DNA of 64,000 bases from CCY15215 sp039194995. Lineage in GTDB: Bacteria; Cyanobacteriota; Cyanobacteriia; Cyanobacteriales; Spirulinaceae. Below the pieces are notes generated by a model. The model ran no database searches. It saw only the letters and a list, made by a program, of their open reading frames with translations, and was not told the DNA's origin. A program made the position numbers and the translations under genes. The stretch covers positions 17,894-81,893 of the forward strand of contig JBCCVR010000006.1 in the NCBI GenBank assembly GCA_039194995.1, read 5' to 3'. Positions 61,424-64,000 of this stretch are shown here, piece by piece. Position 1 is the first letter of the stretch, and each line of letters opens with the position of its first letter.

Positions 61424-62584
61424 GTGTTACAACTATTTCTTGGTTTATTTAATGGGGTTAGTATTGGTTCGGTATTATTAATTGCAGCGTTAGGTCTGGC
61501 TGTTGTCTTCGGACTCATGGGCGTAATTAACTTGGCTCATGGGGAATTAATGATGCTAGGAGCTTATACTACCTTTGTCGTTCAGAATATCTTTAAAATG
61601 CTCGGCGATCCGTGGTTTGGCGCATATATTTTTGTGGCTTTACCTGTCGCTTTTATCGTTGCAGCATTGGCAGGATTGGCATTAGAAAGAGGAGTAATTC
61701 GCTTTCTCTACGGACGACCCCTCGAAACGCTTTTAGCAACTTGGGGCGTGAGTTTGATGTTGCGCCAGTTCGTCCGTAGCGTCAACTCGGTTTTAGCGAT
61801 CGCTTTAGTTGTCTTTTGCTTATTATTTTTTGGCGCTTGGGTACTCTTAAGTCGTCGTCTCGACTGGCAAAAAATCCGCAATGGCGCGCTAACAATCTTA
61901 GCTTTACTAACGGGAGGTATTGCAACAGCAGTCGGTTTTTTATTAAATAACCAAGAGGCTTTAGCAAAACCGTGGTTTAGCGCTAGGAATGTAGATGTTA
62001 CTGCCCCAGCTTGGTTGCGAGGGGGATTCCCCGTCGGTAATTTTCAACTACCCTACGCCAGAATTTTTATCATTATTTTAACCATCGTTTGCGTCTTAGG
62101 AATTTATCTCTTTTTAAATCGCTCGAATTGGGGTTTAAAAATTCGCGCCGTGACCCAAAATCGCGAAATGAGTTCTTGTTTGGGAATTCCTACCAATCAA
62201 GTTGATGCTTTAACCTTTGCCCTCGGATCCGGTCTTGCTGGCATTGCTGGCGTTGCGATTACTTTACTCGGTTCTGTAGGTCCGAATACCGGACAAAATT
62301 ACATCGTTGATACTTTTATGGTGGTCGTTGTCGGTGGGGTCGGTAATTTATTTGGCAGTATCCTCGCAGCATTAGCGATCGGCACGGTCACTTATTTCGT
62401 AGGTTCGGGAACGATCGCCCTCATGTTCGTAAAAAATCCCGCCATGCAACCCGTTACCGATTTCTTCACCTTCTTTGCCACCAGTAGCATGGCAAAAGTC
62501 ATGGTATTTGCTCTCATCATCGCCTTCCTCCAATTTAAACCCGCCGGAATTTTCCCGCAAAAAGGCAGAACCGCAGAACTTTAA
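61424..62584 (+). CDS. urtB: Urea ABC transporter permease UrtB
   Basis: 386 residues with about nine membrane helices of the branched-chain-amino-acid-type permease family. FGLMGVINLAHGELMMLGAYTT and NREMSSCLGIPTNQVDALTFALGSGLAG are family motifs, the latter near the ATPase contact. GTG start at 61424 after AAAAGG. Forms the membrane channel with UrtC. Located 100 bp after urtA, whose gap carries a hairpin. Confidence 0.93.
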   Translation: MLQLFLGLFNGVSIGSVLLIAALGLAVVFGLMGVINLAHGELMMLGAYTTFVVQNIFKMLGDPWFGAYIFVALPVAFIVAALAGLALERGVIRFLYGRPLETLLATWGVSLMLRQFVRSVNSVLAIALVVFCLLFFGAWVLLSRRLDWQKIRNGALTILALLTGGIATAVGFLLNNQEALAKPWFSARNVDVTAPAWLRGGFPVGNFQLPYARIFIIILTIVCVLGIYLFLNRSNWGLKIRAVTQNREMSSCLGIPTNQVDALTFALGSGLAGIAGVAITLLGSVGPNTGQNYIVDTFMVVVVGGVGNLFGSILAALAIGTVTYFVGSGTIALMFVKNPAMQPVTDFFTFFATSSMAKVMVFALIIAFLQFKPAGIFPQKGRTAEL

Positions 62585-62639
62585 AGGCAGGATGAATATT
62601 AAAAATCATGGAATTGCTAACAATTGGAAAAGTTAACGG

Positions 62640-63818
62640 ATGAATCTTGATAAAGCTAATTCAATCAAACGCAAAAAGCGGCGCAAATTTCTTGTTGAAG
62701 GGATTGCGATCGCGGCGATCGGTCTCGTTTTTTGCTTGCTAGTTCCGGCAATTTTGCCCGAATTTCGCCTCAAACTCCTAGGGCGCTTTCTTTCCTTAGC
62801 GATCGTCGCCCTAGGAATCGATTTAATTTGGGGTTATACGGGGTTACTCAGCCTCGGACACGGCATCTTTTTTGCCCTCGGTGGTTATGGCTTTGCCATG
62901 CACCTGAAATTGCAATTACCCGAAGGACAAATCCCAGACTTTTTCACCCTTTACGGGGTTGACAAATTACCCTTTTTCTGGTATCCATTTTATTCTTTTC
63001 CCATTACTTTAATTGCGATCGCGATCGTGCCGACGGTTGTAGCGGGATTGTTGGGTTATCTGGTTTTTCGCAATCGCATTAAAGGAGTTTATTTCTCCAT
63101 TTTAACCCAAGCTGCCCTACTGGTCTTTTTTAACTTCTTCAACGGTCAGCAAAAGCTCATTAATGGGACGAATGGACTCAAAACAGATACAGAGACTCTC
63201 TTTGGCACGGTCGTCAGTTCATCGGGGGCGCAGTTAGCCTTTTATGAACTCACGGTTTTAGCCGTTATTCTCATTTATTTACTCTGTCGTTGGCTGACAA
63301 GCGGCAGATTTGGCCGCATTTTGATCGCCATTCGCGATGATGAAAATCGGTTGCGTTTTTCCGGTTACAATCCAACCTGGTTTAAAGTTCTCGTCTTTTC
63401 CATTTCTGGAGGCATTGCAGGCATTGCAGGCGCATTGTATACCGTTCAAACGGGAATTATTACACCGAGTTCCATGAGCGTTGCAGACTCTATCGAAATG
63501 GTAATTTGGGTGGCAGTTGGGGGACGAGGAACATTAGTCGGCGCAATTGTCGGCACATTGCTGGTTAGATTTGCCCGCACTTTATTGAGCGAACAATTCC
63601 CCGAAGTGTGGTTATTTTTCCAAGGTACATTGTTTTTATTGGTAGTTACAGTATTGCCGAATGGAGTTGTTGGCTGGGGAAGAGATTGGCTTTTTCCAAA
63701 ACTGCGATCGCGCCTCGGAATGCAAGAGCCAATGACGACCTATCCCAGTTTAGAAACAGATGCGATCGTTCAACAAGAACGAGAAGAATTAGAGTCATTG
63801 CAAGATAGTCAGAGGTAA
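62640..63818 (+). CDS. urtC: Urea ABC transporter permease UrtC
   Basis: 392 residues with about ten membrane helices. IDLIWGYTGLLSLGHGIFFALGGY and the ATPase-contact segment IAIRDDENRLRFSGYNPTWFK are the UrtC signatures. Heteropartner of UrtB. ATG at 62640, 55 bp after urtB; the stop is 5 bp before urtD. The charged C-terminal tail REELESLQ is typical. Confidence 0.93.
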   Translation: MNLDKANSIKRKKRRKFLVEGIAIAAIGLVFCLLVPAILPEFRLKLLGRFLSLAIVALGIDLIWGYTGLLSLGHGIFFALGGYGFAMHLKLQLPEGQIPDFFTLYGVDKLPFFWYPFYSFPITLIAIAIVPTVVAGLLGYLVFRNRIKGVYFSILTQAALLVFFNFFNGQQKLINGTNGLKTDTETLFGTVVSSSGAQLAFYELTVLAVILIYLLCRWLTSGRFGRILIAIRDDENRLRFSGYNPTWFKVLVFSISGGIAGIAGALYTVQTGIITPSSMSVADSIEMVIWVAVGGRGTLVGAIVGTLLVRFARTLLSEQFPEVWLFFQGTLFLLVVTVLPNGVVGWGRDWLFPKLRSRLGMQEPMTTYPSLETDAIVQQEREELESLQDSQR

Positions 63819-63823
63819 ATATA

Positions 63824-64000
63824 ATGACAGGTAAAATTTTAGAAATCGCTCGCTTAACTGTAAGTTTTGATGGGTTTAAGGCACTAAACAATCTTAACTT
63901 TAGTATGGATGCGGGAGAATTGCGGGTGATTATCGGCCCGAATGGAGCGGGAAAAACAACATTTTTAGATGTCATTACCGGAAAAGTACAACCCACGGAA
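63824..64000 (+). CDS. urtD: Urea ABC transporter ATPase UrtD (partial)
   Basis: First 59 codons; the gene continues beyond the window. Begins MTGKILEIARLTVSFDGFKA, and the Walker A motif GPNGAGKTTFLDVITG lies at about 40-55. ATP-binding subunit of the urea transporter. It starts 5 bp after urtC, so the genes form one operon; urtE is expected next. Confidence 0.92.
   Translation, partial: MTGKILEIARLTVSFDGFKALNNLNFSMDAGELRVIIGPNGAGKTTFLDVITGKVQPTE

Noticed and set aside
1..64000. tRNA and rRNA genes
   Set aside because: I looked for T-arm-like GTTCGA/GTTCAA contexts and conserved rRNA stretches and found none that could fold into a tRNA; a covariance search would be needed to be certain.

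Overview
The window is 64 kb of a cyanobacterial chromosome. The evidence is the very frequent octamer GCGATCGC (the HIP1 palindrome of many cyanobacterial genomes), cyanobacterial lineage genes (Ycf39-type photosystem II assembly factor, SipA, an NblR-like regulator, a SigF-type sigma factor, DUF2949), a textbook NtcA promoter in front of urea-transporter genes, and dispersed short repeats of the kind seen in filamentous and other large-genome cyanobacteria. I cannot name the species. No rRNA, tRNA, prophage or complete insertion sequence was recognised.

Layout. 0-11.6 kb: divergent argG/argD, a PAS-GGDEF-EAL signalling protein, gyrB split by a 435-residue HNH intein, and the divergent pair gpgS/gpgP for the compatible solute glucosylglycerate. 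11.7-18.7 kb: an accessory block with a toxin-antitoxin-like pair, an unrecognised overlapping gene pair, a CHAT-STAND ATPase-WD40 protein of about 1554 residues, and two very small proteins. 18.7-29.2 kb: mostly housekeeping (PanE-like reductase, rsmG, a TPR protein, an MFS transporter, sipA, a CbiX-type chelatase, a tRNA nucleotidyltransferase), with an A+T-rich trio (EamA exporter, EctD-like dioxygenase, sulfotransferase-like protein) and a likely small RNA at about 24.5 kb. 29.6-33.8 kb: an A+T-rich cassette with an unknown protein, a PEP-CTERM exoprotein and an O-antigen-ligase-like membrane protein.

33.9-41.6 kb is the most interesting region. feoA (double domain), feoB and feoC run directly into two HMA_2-like proteins, a P-type ATPase that has an HMA_2-like N-terminus and no CPx metal motif, and small DUF5132-like membrane proteins. 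The ATPase type and the shared G-R-x-R-L-R/K motif recall the fez (ferrosome) clusters that build iron-storage organelles in other bacteria. Here they appear fused to the ferrous-iron uptake operon.

42-53 kb: an ABC ATPase without a permease, DUF2949, DUF192, the NblR-like regulator, nadK, ycf39, a beta-helix/SLH protein, sigF, an Rpn-like nuclease, a rhodanese and a second ABC ATPase. 53-64 kb: an alpha/beta hydrolase, an inverted-repeat element, a DUF3500 protein, an orphan CRISPR array (seven repeats, no cas genes), a cysQ-like phosphatase, a second small-RNA candidate, a secreted FAD protein and urtABCD (urtD cut by the window edge).

Two threads link the genes. The first is metal and nutrient handling: feo plus the ferrosome-like genes, CbiX, and NtcA-controlled urea uptake. 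The second is repeat traffic: a G-rich element of about 140 bp occurs three times, and one copy carries a 45-bp insertion whose core recurs inverted 42 kb away in a repeat cluster next to nadK. A related repeat also supplies the last codons of the DUF2949 gene.
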